NCBI GenBank assembly: GCA_026770025.1
Contig: JAMXDE010000030.1
Location: 220,001-284,000, forward strand
Source of the DNA: Craspedostauros australis
Taxonomy: Eukaryota; Bacillariophyta; Bacillariophyceae; Mastogloiales; Achnanthaceae
Direction of reading: 5' to 3'
Length of the DNA: 64,000 nt
Position 1 is the stretch's first letter. Each line of letters starts with the position of its first letter. Positions 44,542-54,130 of the stretch are shown in pieces. The notes beneath the pieces were generated by a model, which ran no database searches, was not told where the DNA came from, and worked only from the letters and a program-made list of their open reading frames with translations. A program made the translations under genes and the position numbers.

Positions 44542-44958
44542 TCACTTCTCAAAGTGGACCTTTCTCCATTTCGCCTTGCTGCCGAGACTCTCTTGACGAC
44601 TGTGAGCAGCCGTCATCTTGGCGGTCAGGATGGTGCCGACGTCTTCGGTAAATCCACTGATCGAACACTCTGCAAGCATTTTCACCAAGTGGTCAGCTGC
44701 TCTCTCGATGTCCTCGTGCTGTTGGAAAATTGCCTCGCCGTATGTTTCAGGCTTGGTGTGGCGTGGTGCGACGCTCGTCTGGCTGACAATGGTGTGCTTG
44801 TGTTTTCCTTGGCCCAAGTCCACAAACACGTACACTTTCTTCGGTGTTGGCTCTTTGGATGCGTCGAGCCATCCAACCTTCCCTTGGTACTTTCCTGCGC
44901 AGAAGCGCACCTCCCTGCCAAGCTTGGTCTCCGTTTTTGCTGCTGTCACCTTGCTCAT
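44542..44958 (-). CDS. Element H accessory protein 3, KOW-like, 138 aa
   Basis: The frame could start at 45111, but the ATG at 44958 (MSKVTAAKTETKLGREVRF) gives the compact protein and I prefer it. The segment VRFCAGKYQGKVGWLDASK has the Gly/Lys pattern of a KOW motif, a small beta structure that binds RNA or proteins. It is followed by KVYVFVDLGQGKHKHT and a helical C-terminal half. I recall similar short proteins in diatoms. The gene lies tail to tail with accessory gene 2. No biochemical role can be read from sequence. Confidence 0.6.
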   Translation of the reverse strand: MSKVTAAKTETKLGREVRFCAGKYQGKVGWLDASKEPTPKKVYVFVDLGQGKHKHTIVSQTSVAPRHTKPETYGEAIFQQHEDIERAADHLVKMLAECSISGFTEDVGTILTAKMTAAHSRQESLGSKAKWRKVHFEK

Positions 44959-45560
44959 GGTCGGGTATGTGATACTATGGGGAAGCAATACCAGTATAGA
45001 GTGACTCGCGGTTGTTGGATGAGAGTACCAGCTGTGGTCTGCTGCATTTCGTCGAGCTGAGTCGCGTCGCTGCGAGCTCTTGTTCTTGTCAAGACGGATC
45101 AGTCCTGGCAACGTGATTGGCGATACTCACATACTAGCAATCGATAGCAGCAACACATGACCTTGTGTGTGGACTTGCGTGTGATGACTAAATCGTCGCC
45201 AACTAACGGCCAAGCGGGTCTACTGTAGAACAAGAAGAACTCAACAACTATGACAACGACTACTACTCTTGTTGTTACTACGACTGCCATCGTGATGGTT
45301 CCAACTGCAATTCTGAATACGGTTGCAAGGACTGGTACTATGTCGCTAGTCCGACTGTGGCTACTGTTTCTATCGCTGCAACAGCTACTGCTGTTGCTAC
45401 TGTTACTGATGGTACTGTTGCTACTGCCGGTGTCATTCGAATGGCGACTGCTGCTGCACTACTGCGACCAGTTCCAAGAACAAGCAAGCGATGGAACACA
45501 ACAGGAACTGGCTTGATTTGCTGCAGCCGATGTTGATCAACCACACTCACAAATCAACAG
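44959..45560. other. Spacer between accessory gene 3 and the transposase gene
   Basis: Divergent intergenic region that should hold both promoters. An open frame at 45250-45516 (Thr-rich start, Leu-rich centre) arises from a low-complexity CTG/CTA tract and I do not call it. Confidence 0.4.
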
Positions 45561-46490
45561 TTGAGAAGCAACACTCACATCATGTTACTGACCACCACCG
45601 ACGTCATGACCATTGGTCTCCAGTACACTGGCCAACAATTTCAGAGCGCCGCATCCATCGACCAACGCACAAAAGCATTCCGTCAACACTACGGGTCTTC
45701 ACCACTGGACCTGTCAGAAATGTGGTTTGACATGAATTCAGACTCATTCGATGGTGCCAAGCTCTCAGCCAAAGAGAAGTCACCCTCAGGATTCAAGCTC
45801 TTCATGATGGCACACCACTTCCTTTGGACATACCCAAAGAACGCGAGCATCCTGGCATCGCGTTTTGGTGTGTGTGAACGATACTGCCGTGGAGAGCCAT
45901 TGTGGAAATGGATTCGCCGCATCGCCTCGCTGAAGTCCAAAAAAATTGTCTGGGACCCAGCACTCGACGCGGACAATTCGCCAGTGTTCGCCATCACTGT
46001 GGATGGAACAGATTTTCGCACTTGGGAGAAAAAGCACCCGACGCTCCCCATCGACCGCAAGTACTGTTCCCAAAAATTCAACCACGGAGCAGTGAAGTAC
46101 GAACTCGCGATGTCGGTTTTTGGAGCAAAGTGCGTGTGGATCAGTGGGCCACACCGAGGCGGCGAACACGACATGACGATTTTCCGGAGTGGTCTGATGC
46201 ACAAGCTGAAGCCAGGCAAACTCGCGATTGCCGACAGAGGGTATGCCACCAGCAGACCACAAGAACGCAAGCTCCTTTCTCTCCCGGACAAAATGGACTG
46301 CAAAGAGCTTGCCAAATTCAAGAGCAGAGCTCGTTGTCGTCATGAGACGTTCAATGGACGGTTGAAGTTCTTCAACAGTCTTGGCCATACATTCCGACAC
46401 GGAAGCGAGCTGCATGAACATGTGATGGTCGCGGTTTGTGTGATTGTTCAATATCAGATGGACAACGGGTCTGCAATATTCAATGTATAG
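45561..46490 (+). CDS. PIF/Harbinger-type DDE transposase, 309 aa
   Basis: Intact frame with the layout of the DDE_4 (PIF/Harbinger) nuclease. It has an N-terminal helical region (SGFKLFMMAHHFLWTYP, ILASRFGVCERYCRGE), then AITVDGTDFRTW with the first Asp, KYELAMSVFGAKCVWISGPH, LAIADRGYATS with the second Asp, and ARCRHETFNGRLKFF with the catalytic Glu, ending with an FRHGSELHEH block and a short hydrophobic tail. All three catalytic residues are present. The start could also be the ATG at 45582. It should cut and join element H at its GGGACAC ends. The neighbouring genes probably supply DNA-binding partner functions. Confidence 0.88.
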   Translation: MRSNTHIMLLTTTDVMTIGLQYTGQQFQSAASIDQRTKAFRQHYGSSPLDLSEMWFDMNSDSFDGAKLSAKEKSPSGFKLFMMAHHFLWTYPKNASILASRFGVCERYCRGEPLWKWIRRIASLKSKKIVWDPALDADNSPVFAITVDGTDFRTWEKKHPTLPIDRKYCSQKFNHGAVKYELAMSVFGAKCVWISGPHRGGEHDMTIFRSGLMHKLKPGKLAIADRGYATSRPQERKLLSLPDKMDCKELAKFKSRARCRHETFNGRLKFFNSLGHTFRHGSELHEHVMVAVCVIVQYQMDNGSAIFNV

Positions 46491-46736
46491 TTGATCAGCA
46501 GTAGTAGTTGTGAATTAAATGGATAGCACCATTACTTATTAATGTTATCAACCCTACTCTACTCTCTCTCATTGAGTCAAGTGCACATCCACAAAATGAG
46601 CGCAAGCGTGTCGGTTTCGCACTCTGTGTGACTGTGTCTGTTGTTACCACGACGCACGTTTTTGTTTTCTTCATTCTTTCGTCTGTCCGTCGCCAGGGGC
46701 TGTGCTGAATCAGCTGCGGGTGTGTGTCGGAGAGAA

Positions 46737-46876
46737 TCCTGACATTCCCGACATTCCCGACAACGCACCCGACATTCCCGACAACACACCCGACATTCCC
46801 GACAAAGCACCCGACATTCCCGACAAGACACCCCACATTCCCGACAAAACTCCCGACATTCCCGACATTCCCGACA
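46737..46876. repeat. Right CCCGACATT repeat array of element H
   Basis: About seven units of the 21-bp CCCGACATT-type repeat, in the same orientation as the left array at 41657-41757. Open frames through it (repeats of Pro-Asp-Ile or Ser-Gly-Met) are artefacts. Confidence 0.9.
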
Positions 46877-47007
46877 ATGACACATGACAGCATGATACTA
46901 TCAATTTAGACGTGATGACCAAATAAATATCAAACGTCACTGAAACTGTCGTTCGTATTTAAGCCATGAGGTTTTGGGGTCATACTCGACATTTTGCCGC
47001 GTGTCCC

Positions 47008-47131
47008 TGATGACAATAGAACCCGAACACCATTTGCATCATCAAGACTCATTCGACTATACTATCAATCGAGTCTAATCACGTTCCAGTCATGTTTGAT
47101 GTTAGACTAAATTTCTATCTAGATGTTGACA
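47008..47131 (-). mobile_element. Interrupted copia LTR, segment 3 (5' start of the LTR)
   Basis: On the minus strand the LTR starts TGTCAACATCTAG at 47131, keeping the canonical TG that the other copies have changed to TA. It continues colinear with the intact LTRs to GATGACAATAG at 47008. With segments 1 and 2 the LTR totals about 751 bp. The outer flanks (31773-31777 TAATC, 47132-47136 CCTTG) show no target duplication. Confidence 0.8.
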
Positions 47132-47661
47132 CCTTGGCAACCGCAATCACGCAAGTTAAATCGAGCAAATCCAAGCACGATTCTGTCACGAATGAGTCCT
47201 GTGAAGCTTGTTTCAGTTTGACAAATGTCCCTTGCGTCACACATTTTTCTTGAGGCAGCAGAGGTCATTGGCTGCGTCGGGTGACCTCGATGCTGATGTC
47301 CTGTTGCTCGCCGCGATCCCGACGAACCACCAAGGCGACTGCCTGTTGCCTACCCCTCCTCACGTGCGCACAACGGCAGAAAGGAATTCTGCGCCTCCGA
47401 ATTCTGCTGGGATGAATGCGCTGCCTGCCGTCGTCTGTTTGTGCTCATACAGCTCAACGTCGACACGCCTGTACTCGTACGAGCTGTGAGCGACACTTGC
47501 GCACCGGAGTACTGGAGGACCGCCGCGATAAGGATACAGGCTGTCCATCCGCCATTTTTCTGCGGTCATCGTCATTCGTTCCAACCAGCTGAGTGTGTCG
47601 CGCCGTCCAAGCACAAACAACTCGGTCACCACCAACAGGAGCAGCAACAATAACAACAAAA
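47132..47661 (+). promoter_or_regulatory. Upstream region of the EamA transporter gene
   Basis: About 530 bp without a supported gene, between the LTR start and the ATG at 47662. It should hold promoter and 5' UTR, but no specific element can be named. The LTR edge lies 530 bp from the start codon. Confidence 0.35.
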
Positions 47662-49691
47662 ATGCCATCATCAGCACCTTCATCGGCTGCACCTCACAGC
47701 GGATCGAGCATCACCCAGAGATTCGGAAAGAAACGAGGGACAGGCGCATCCAACAATGGCAACATTCCAAGCGGTGGCGTTGGGACGGTCACCAGCATGC
47801 AAGGCGGTGTGCAAGGCGGTGTGCAAGGCGGTGTGCAAGGCACCATTCACGGCAACACGAATAGCAGCAGCAACAGCAACAGTGCTTCACCGCGCATTGG
47901 TGCACGATCCGCTCTTGCATCCGGTCGGGTAGCATCAAGCTCAGCGGCAACGGCAACGGCAACATCAGCACCAATAGCAACGCCATCGCATGTTGCCAAA
48001 TCCGACAATGCAAACAAACCAGCCGGTGACTATCCACGGCCAGATTCTTCCGCATCGCTGAACATGTCTTCCGTGGCGATCGGCCATCAGAACAAGCCGC
48101 ATCCTGATCACATTGCTTTGCTTGCATCCGACTACTCGTCTTCGCCTGGAAAGGACGACGAAGCCATCGCGAGGTACGATGAAGAGAATGCGCAGAGAGA
48201 CACTTCGGTTTTGCTCACGCCATCATCAGTCGAGTTGGTGCCAACCAACAAGGCCATGATACGTCGCAATCGATCTTCATCCCATGACTCGCACGAGTTT
48301 GATTCCAAGAATGCGAATTTCGCATCGAGAGGCCCTACACCAGCCGTTGCCGAACTTTGGAGAACGGTGCTTGTCGCCGTCGCTTCCTGCCTTTCTGTTC
48401 TTGACAAGCCATCGTTGCGCATCGGTCGCCTCATTGTCGTCGTTGCCTCCGCCATCTACGGGACCAACTTTGCCACCGTCAAGATGTTGGATGTCGCGAT
48501 GCCGATGGAAATATCGGCGGCGCTGCGATTCAGCCTGGCAGCAGCAGCCGTTTCCATCGCTACTTTTGGCAGAGAAGCTTCTGAGGACTCGAGGAATGCA
48601 TCCGGCAGAACAGTTGCTGAACAGCAGCACTTGCTGCGAGAACGCCATGCCGGGCTGATGGCGGGCGCCGAAATTGGATTCTGGTACTTTTTGGGATACA
48701 CGTGCCAATCGCTGGGGTTGGAGACTGTCGCAGCAGGCAAAGTAAGTTGGAATTGATTTTGAATGTCTTCAGTGTTGGATGACGGATAAACAGCTGTGTC
48801 TCTGTGATCTGCATGTTATCGGCATGTGATCGACGGAATGTGTTATTGATTGCTCGTTGGTGCTTCCTCGCTGGCCCTGCGCTCACTAATATCACCATCC
48901 GAACTTGTGTTTCATTCCACCCAACTGAACTCAATTCAATGCAATTCAACTGCGCAACCAATGGCTATTGCCATGAACACCGATTCAATTTCGTCACTTT
49001 TCACAATGATCAGAGCGCCTTCTTCAATTCGCTCGCAGTTGTTGTTGTCCCTCTGTTGGATGCAACATTCAAGAACAAGCTGCTGAAGAAGCATGACGTT
49101 ATGGCCGTCGGGCTGTCAACCCTGGGTGTCGGTCTTCTGGAACTGGGCCCAGCTGGTTTGAGCATTTCGATCGGAGATCTGTTTGCCTTCGGGCAAACCG
49201 TATTCTTTGGCGTGGGTTATTGGCGTCTTGAAGACGCGTCGCAGAGCCACCCGACGCAATCGGGGCGGATAACTGTCGGCCAAGTCGGTGGTGTGGCGGT
49301 GGGATCGACTGTGTACGCCATGATCGGGGCGCTGTTGGAGCACAACAACCTGCAGGACATCATTTTCTCCTACTACCAGTGGGTCGAGTGGTTCACGGAC
49401 CCATTCATCGTGGCATGCCTGCTGTGGACGGGGTTGATATCAACGGCCATGGCTCTGTACCTGGAGACGGTGTCACTGAAGGTCGTGTCCGCATCAGAGC
49501 TCACGCTCATTATGACAAGCGTCTCCCTGTGGGGAGCGGCGTTCGCGTACGTGACGATGGGCGAGATGTTGTCGAAGTCCGGCATGGTCGGTGGGTTGAT
49601 GATCCTCATGGGATGCGTGATGGGGAACGCGACGCCAAAGGTGAAGAAGGAAGACGAATACAACGCGGATGTTGTCGATGAGGAGTTCTGA
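47662..49691 (+). CDS. EamA-type drug/metabolite transporter, two exons
   Basis: Exons 47662-48741 and 49014-49691 give 585 residues. The intron starts GTAAGT, ends ATCAG and joins AAGK to SAFFNSL in frame; that junction is the conserved SAF(F/I) segment of EamA proteins. I chose the first in-frame ATG (MPSSAPSSAAPHSG). About 250 N-terminal residues are low-complexity Ser/Ala/Thr/Gly, with a short GGVQ repeat. Ten hydrophobic segments follow, from LIVVVASAIYGTNFATVKML through DPFIVACLLWTGLISTAMAL to GMVGGLMILMGCVMG, in the pattern of two five-helix EamA repeats. Proteins of this superfamily export or exchange small metabolites; plant and algal members include plastid and vacuolar types. The substrate cannot be told. 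Confidence 0.88.
48742..49013 (+). other. Intron of the EamA transporter gene
   Basis: 272 bp, GTAAGTTGGA at the donor, ACAATGATCAG at the acceptor. Confidence 0.85.
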
Positions 49692-49889
49692 ATTGTTGTC
49701 GGGAGGAGGCAATTCTGAAGTCGAGACGATGGAGACTTAGCCCAGATAGATACAGAAAGGATCATAATCGTGCATACTAGTAGTGTGGTGCTCGTCCTAG
49801 AGGGTGTGGTGTCAATGGAGGACGGTACGTGCATGCCATTGCACCATGTCATGATACGGATACTCGTAGTACGAATGTTCTGTCGGTAA

Positions 49890-52800
49890 TTACAGGTACC
49901 GGCCACGCCCATAACGCTGCGCGAATGCCAGATGGTCCATGTCAAAATACGATGTCCCATCTTCATCGTCTTCTTGGTCGAAACCCAGCAGGGTTGCCAT
50001 GTCCTCCAATCCCACGTATCGTATGTTATCCTCCAAACCGTGATCCGGTGCATCGTGGAACGGCATTTCTTCCCACAATTCGATCTCGGTCGGTGGGGGT
50101 GGACTCTTCTGCGGGTTGAGATTCCAGGTCGTGTTCAGTGGCCTTGGGCCGAAATGATTCCTCCGCAGTCCTCGTCGGAACGGGAGGGGTCTGATGCGAA
50201 CGGAGATCAGGGATCGATCGTCATCATCGTCGCCATCGTTACCGTCCGCGATGTCTTCCGACACCTTGGCACCGCCAGCCATGTTTTTCTCTGCGCGTCT
50301 GCGACGGCGGAGGGCCGTCTTCAGACCTTCTCGGATCTTGCTCATGTTGATGGGCGGCGGCTTTTCGCCGCGGGTGTTGTCGTTGAGTTCCCGAGCGATC
50401 TTGAGGTCGCGTGCCCAGAACGGGCTCTTCTCCGTGGTCGGTGCCACCTCCTTGATTTCGAACATGATGATCCCGGCAGCCCAAATACAGACAATGTTGA
50501 GAACCGTCAAGGAGAATGAGATGGCGCCGATTTCGGCAAAGTCTCTGGCATCTTTGCCGCTGTTGGACGTGGTTGCGCCAGTTTCGAGCATGATGGCGTA
50601 GACCCAGCAGATTCCGGAGTTGACTGCCGGCGGCAGCAGAGAGGCTGAGATGGCGACGCCCACGAGACTGCTGGTGTTGCCACCCAGAATACCCAAGCAA
50701 ACTCCCATGCCGGAAGGAATGGCGATGGCGATACCAGTCAGCAACCCGGTCGTCTCCCCTCGAATCTCCATTTCGTTGGTCGGCCAGTCATCGTCTGCCA
50801 GTTTGGTGAAGGCAGATGATGCACCGACCAGCGCACCCACCACGACGCACCCCAGCAGGGCGAGGCATTCGTTGAACAAGGATGCCCTCACAAGCGGCCA
50901 GTCTTTGATCCGGCTTCCGAAGGTCAACCCCAGCACCGGCCCCATGATCGGCGACACCAGCATACTCGCAACGATCACCACCGTGTTGTCCGTAATCAGT
51001 CCAACTCCAGCCAGGATGCTGGCGATGGTCAGAAGGCTGATGAAATCAAAGGAGAATGCTGCCTGCTCCACGATCTGTTCCCGCACCTGTTCGATGCGCA
51101 ATCGTGTCGCGGCATTCTTCCACTCGGATCTGGCCGCCTCGATCATGCGTTCATTCCGGATCCGCTCGGCTTCCTCGGCCTTTTCACGATCCTCAGCTTC
51201 ATCGATGGCCTTGTCGGTCGCCACCTTCAGGGAAACACCACCGAGAGACATGTCGTCAGCTTGCGTGAGGCTGCCGATGGTGGACATGTCTTCTGCTTCG
51301 CGTTGTTGCTGGAGCTGCTGTTCATCTTGCTCCTTGATGTGCGCGTAAGGAGAAGCGGTCTTGCAAAGCTCCATCTTGAATATGGAGACCGTGCCGCACA
51401 TGATACCAACCCCGATACGCTCCAATCGTTCGAGAACGATGCCGAGGGAGCTGTTGCGGACCATCACCTGAAGGGACATCCAATTGCCTTCGTCTTGTCG
51501 CTGATCCTCGCTGCTGTAGGTGTATGGGTTCACCAGGTCCGTGGGGAGCTTCTGATGATCGACGAAGGCGACGGTGGGGACGTTGAGCAAGTGCCATTCT
51601 CGAAGGAGGGTGTCGAAGGTGATGCGCAACAGCTCTTCCATGTTAATCTCGTTCTCGTCCGGGTGTTCGCCGGGCGTGACAGCGGCCGCCTCTTCGGGAG
51701 TGACCTTGCGATCTTCAATGCTGTTGCCCACCAGGTCGCCTTGGTCTTCGTCTTCTCCTTCTCCGTTTCCTTGAGTTTGGTTTTGACCTTGGTCATTATG
51801 GGCAATGCCGCCTAAATCATCACTGTAGGGTGGGAAATGGATCTGTTCGACTTCTTCGTTGACAGAAACCTTGGCGTTTGATTTGGTTTCTTCCTCTTGC
51901 GCTGATGGGGGTTGAATGGATATTGCTTCGCCGTTGCTGTCGCTGCCACGTTCGCCACCAGTTTGATTTGGTGGATTGAGAGCCGTTTGCTGCTGAGTTG
52001 GCAGAGTGTCAGATTGGACGGGCGTGCTGGGTTCATGTTGGGACTTGAGGTTGGTTGGATCATCGGGTGCTTGCAGAGTATTGGGCGTGGCTTCGATGAT
52101 GGTCTTCATGCGTGTCATTGCCGCAACATTGTTGGATGGCAGTTGAAGGTCAGGGGCAGGCAAGGGTGGCATCATGAGGTCTGTGGAATCGTCGCCAACA
52201 TCGAGCACCTGTTTCTTCGTTTTGTTTCCAACGCGTGGGGTTGCTTCCGTTTCGGAAGTTATCGTGATGGAATCTTGACTGGTCTCCTTGACGATGGTCT
52301 TGCGTTGTGCAATGGCTGGAGGTGTCTGAGGTTCATGAAATGGGACTGCGTCGGTTGCGGCTCCAACAGAGATATTTGCAGCTGCCGTCGAAGAGGCCAA
52401 AGCAGCAGAAGTAGCGTCGGTGGATCTGTAAGAGACATGGTTCGCGGCATCCAACTTGAGAGGAACGATTTCGGATGGTTGATCGTCCATATCTGCGGTC
52501 GTTCCAGCTGCTGCAGCAGCTCCCGTTAGTGTACGAGTAGGTTCCGACGTTGCAGAGTTGGGATCATCGGAGGGAATGGATGCTGCGGCATCCGCCATGC
52601 CAACATCGCTGTAGGTGGACTTTCTCAGAATTCCCTTGACTTCGGACTTCGGCTTTGGGTTGGTTGCTGTTGCTGTTACCGATTCCGTTGCTGCCAATTC
52701 CAATCCCAATGCCAAGTCTGCAGGTTGCGATGGTGGCGGTGGCGGTGGCTGCTTCGTTGCTTTATTTGTCTCATGGGCTTCGTTGGCACCATCTGCACCT

Positions 52801-53276
52801 GGTGTGGGCTGATCGCTATTGACCATGCTAGTCTGAGGAGGGTCGTCGGGGGCTTCGATCGTCACTGTGTGACCAATGCGCCGTGGGCAGATGACAGATA
52901 CCATGAGCGCCTTTGTCGTGGAGGTAGGCCCTTCGATGTTGGGCATCGCGGCCGCAAGGAGCATAGCACTGGACTCTTTGCGTTTGTGCCTGGAGCCTGG
53001 ATTGGATAGAGTTTGCGGTGGCGTGGAAGACACGCCGGAGTACTGCTTCTGCAACTTGTGGTTGCTTGCCCCGATCATCCTGCCACCCATGCCCAATCCG
53101 ATGCTCACTATCGGATCAGGCTTCGATGCCACCGCGCCGGTAGAAGCAGCTGTCGACGCAGCTATGGACGCGGCTGTGGACGCATTGGCAAGAGGGTTCT
53201 CCGCCGTGTTGCTCCGGGAACGAGGCATGGTGGTTGTGTTCTGGTGTCTGCGAATGTTATCCGAGCTTCCATGCAT
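49890..53276 (-). CDS. DUF389 membrane protein with long disordered N-terminus, 1128 aa
   Basis: Single open frame from ATG at 53276 (a second ATG lies at 53228). Residues 1-500 are low complexity, rich in Ser, Thr, Ala, Pro and Gln. Around residues 560-670 a folded part appears (FDTLLREWHLLNVPTVAFVD, VMVRNSSLGIVLERLERIGVG). The DUF389 membrane domain follows at about 770-960: FDFISLLTIASILAGVGLIT, VVIVASMLVSPIMGPVLGLT, NECLALLGCVVVGALVGASS, ASLLPPAVNSGICW and a final helix with LNIVCIWAAGIIMFEI. The central PIMGP and LLPPAVNSG blocks are typical. The family is found in bacteria and algae, and its biochemical function is not established. The gene is convergent with the EamA gene, 198 bp apart. 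Confidence 0.88.
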   Translation of the reverse strand: MHGSSDNIRRHQNTTTMPRSRSNTAENPLANASTAASIAASTAASTGAVASKPDPIVSIGLGMGGRMIGASNHKLQKQYSGVSSTPPQTLSNPGSRHKRKESSAMLLAAAMPNIEGPTSTTKALMVSVICPRRIGHTVTIEAPDDPPQTSMVNSDQPTPGADGANEAHETNKATKQPPPPPPSQPADLALGLELAATESVTATATNPKPKSEVKGILRKSTYSDVGMADAAASIPSDDPNSATSEPTRTLTGAAAAAGTTADMDDQPSEIVPLKLDAANHVSYRSTDATSAALASSTAAANISVGAATDAVPFHEPQTPPAIAQRKTIVKETSQDSITITSETEATPRVGNKTKKQVLDVGDDSTDLMMPPLPAPDLQLPSNNVAAMTRMKTIIEATPNTLQAPDDPTNLKSQHEPSTPVQSDTLPTQQQTALNPPNQTGGERGSDSNGEAISIQPPSAQEEETKSNAKVSVNEEVEQIHFPPYSDDLGGIAHNDQGQNQTQGNGEGEDEDQGDLVGNSIEDRKVTPEEAAAVTPGEHPDENEINMEELLRITFDTLLREWHLLNVPTVAFVDHQKLPTDLVNPYTYSSEDQRQDEGNWMSLQVMVRNSSLGIVLERLERIGVGIMCGTVSIFKMELCKTASPYAHIKEQDEQQLQQQREAEDMSTIGSLTQADDMSLGGVSLKVATDKAIDEAEDREKAEEAERIRNERMIEAARSEWKNAATRLRIEQVREQIVEQAAFSFDFISLLTIASILAGVGLITDNTVVIVASMLVSPIMGPVLGLTFGSRIKDWPLVRASLFNECLALLGCVVVGALVGASSAFTKLADDDWPTNEMEIRGETTGLLTGIAIAIPSGMGVCLGILGGNTSSLVGVAISASLLPPAVNSGICWVYAIMLETGATTSNSGKDARDFAEIGAISFSLTVLNIVCIWAAGIIMFEIKEVAPTTEKSPFWARDLKIARELNDNTRGEKPPPINMSKIREGLKTALRRRRRAEKNMAGGAKVSEDIADGNDGDDDDDRSLISVRIRPLPFRRGLRRNHFGPRPLNTTWNLNPQKSPPPPTEIELWEEMPFHDAPDHGLEDNIRYVGLEDMATLLGFDQEDDEDGTSYFDMDHLAFAQRYGRGRYL

Positions 53277-54130
53277 ACAACTGGTGCTCGGACTCGAAGT
53301 ATGGTATTAGTCGTATACGTTCCTACTCCAAATCGGCAGACAAGGAAGACAGGCTCCTCGAAAAGGCGTTGCGGTAGGTGTGCTGCCGTCCCTGGCGCTC
53401 TTGCTCCTGTGTCGCGGTGTTCGTGTCAGTAGCGTAGCTCTTTCGGGGTTGCAGCAGCATTGCGTTTGCCACTGGTGATCTTCGTCGTACTAATATAGAA
53501 TAGTATTCTATTCTATAATATTATATGTAATACGTGTGAGGTGACTCTTTCATCAACCAATGTCGTCGAGGCTGTCGATGATGATGATGTTGTTGATGTT
53601 GTTGTTGTTGATGTTGCGATTGTCATTTGGTCCGCTCGCTGCGTAGTCGTACATGCTTGTCTCTTCCTTCGCCATTTGCCGTTTCGTTGGTCCCACCCAT
53701 GATCTCCCAAAGCAACGCGCACTTCCATGGTCGCGAACCCGAAATTCCGATCTGCCGAATCCAAAAAGCGATCTTTTGCCACCCAATCGCAATTCTGGCC
53801 TCTTGTTTGGACTTGGCCAAACGTGCCACTGTTCTGTCCGTCCAAATGCGCGGTTCCGCGGATACTGAGCGTTTCGTCATTCGCAGAGTATCCAGACTTG
53901 TGTTGGTGTTTGTGTTCGTTCTCGCACCCATGATGTACAATCCAATCGACACCAACTACAACGGCTACTACACCAATATCAACAATACAGGCAATACAGG
54001 CAATACAGGCAATACAGGCAATACAGGCAATACAGGCAATACAAACAAAACAAACAACACAAGCGCGACGAGCAATACCAACAGCACGAGAAGTCCTCTG
54101 GAGTCCGAGCGACAACAGCACTGACCCAAC
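53277..54130. other. Divergent intergenic region between DUF389 and sulfotransferase genes
   Basis: The region should contain both promoters. A plus-strand frame (53627-54124) is in frame with the sulfotransferase but ends in TGA seven bases before its ATG; it has a hydrophobic stretch, LVLVFVFVLAPMM, and Asn/Thr repeats. I treat it as leader or as an upstream ORF of unknown value. A TAT/ATA-rich stretch lies near 53495-53530. Confidence 0.4.
53989..54042. repeat. 9-bp repeat AATACAGGC in the sulfotransferase leader
   Basis: Six tandem copies of a 9-bp unit, ending about 90 bp before the start codon. Confidence 0.9.

Larger units (their letters stand above)
41510..47007 (+). mobile_element. 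Element H: 5.5-kb PIF/Harbinger-type DNA transposon with four genes
   Basis: The ends are inverted: GGGACACTCGGCAGAAAGTC at 41510-41529 and, on the minus strand, GGGACACGCGGCAAAATGTC from 47007 downward, 17 of 20 bases equal. Outside both ends is the same copia LTR, continuous without the element. A clear target duplication was not found (flanks ATCT and TGAT). Inside are a DDE transposase gene and three accessory genes, bounded on both sides by 21-bp repeats rich in CCCGACATT. Confidence 0.75.
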
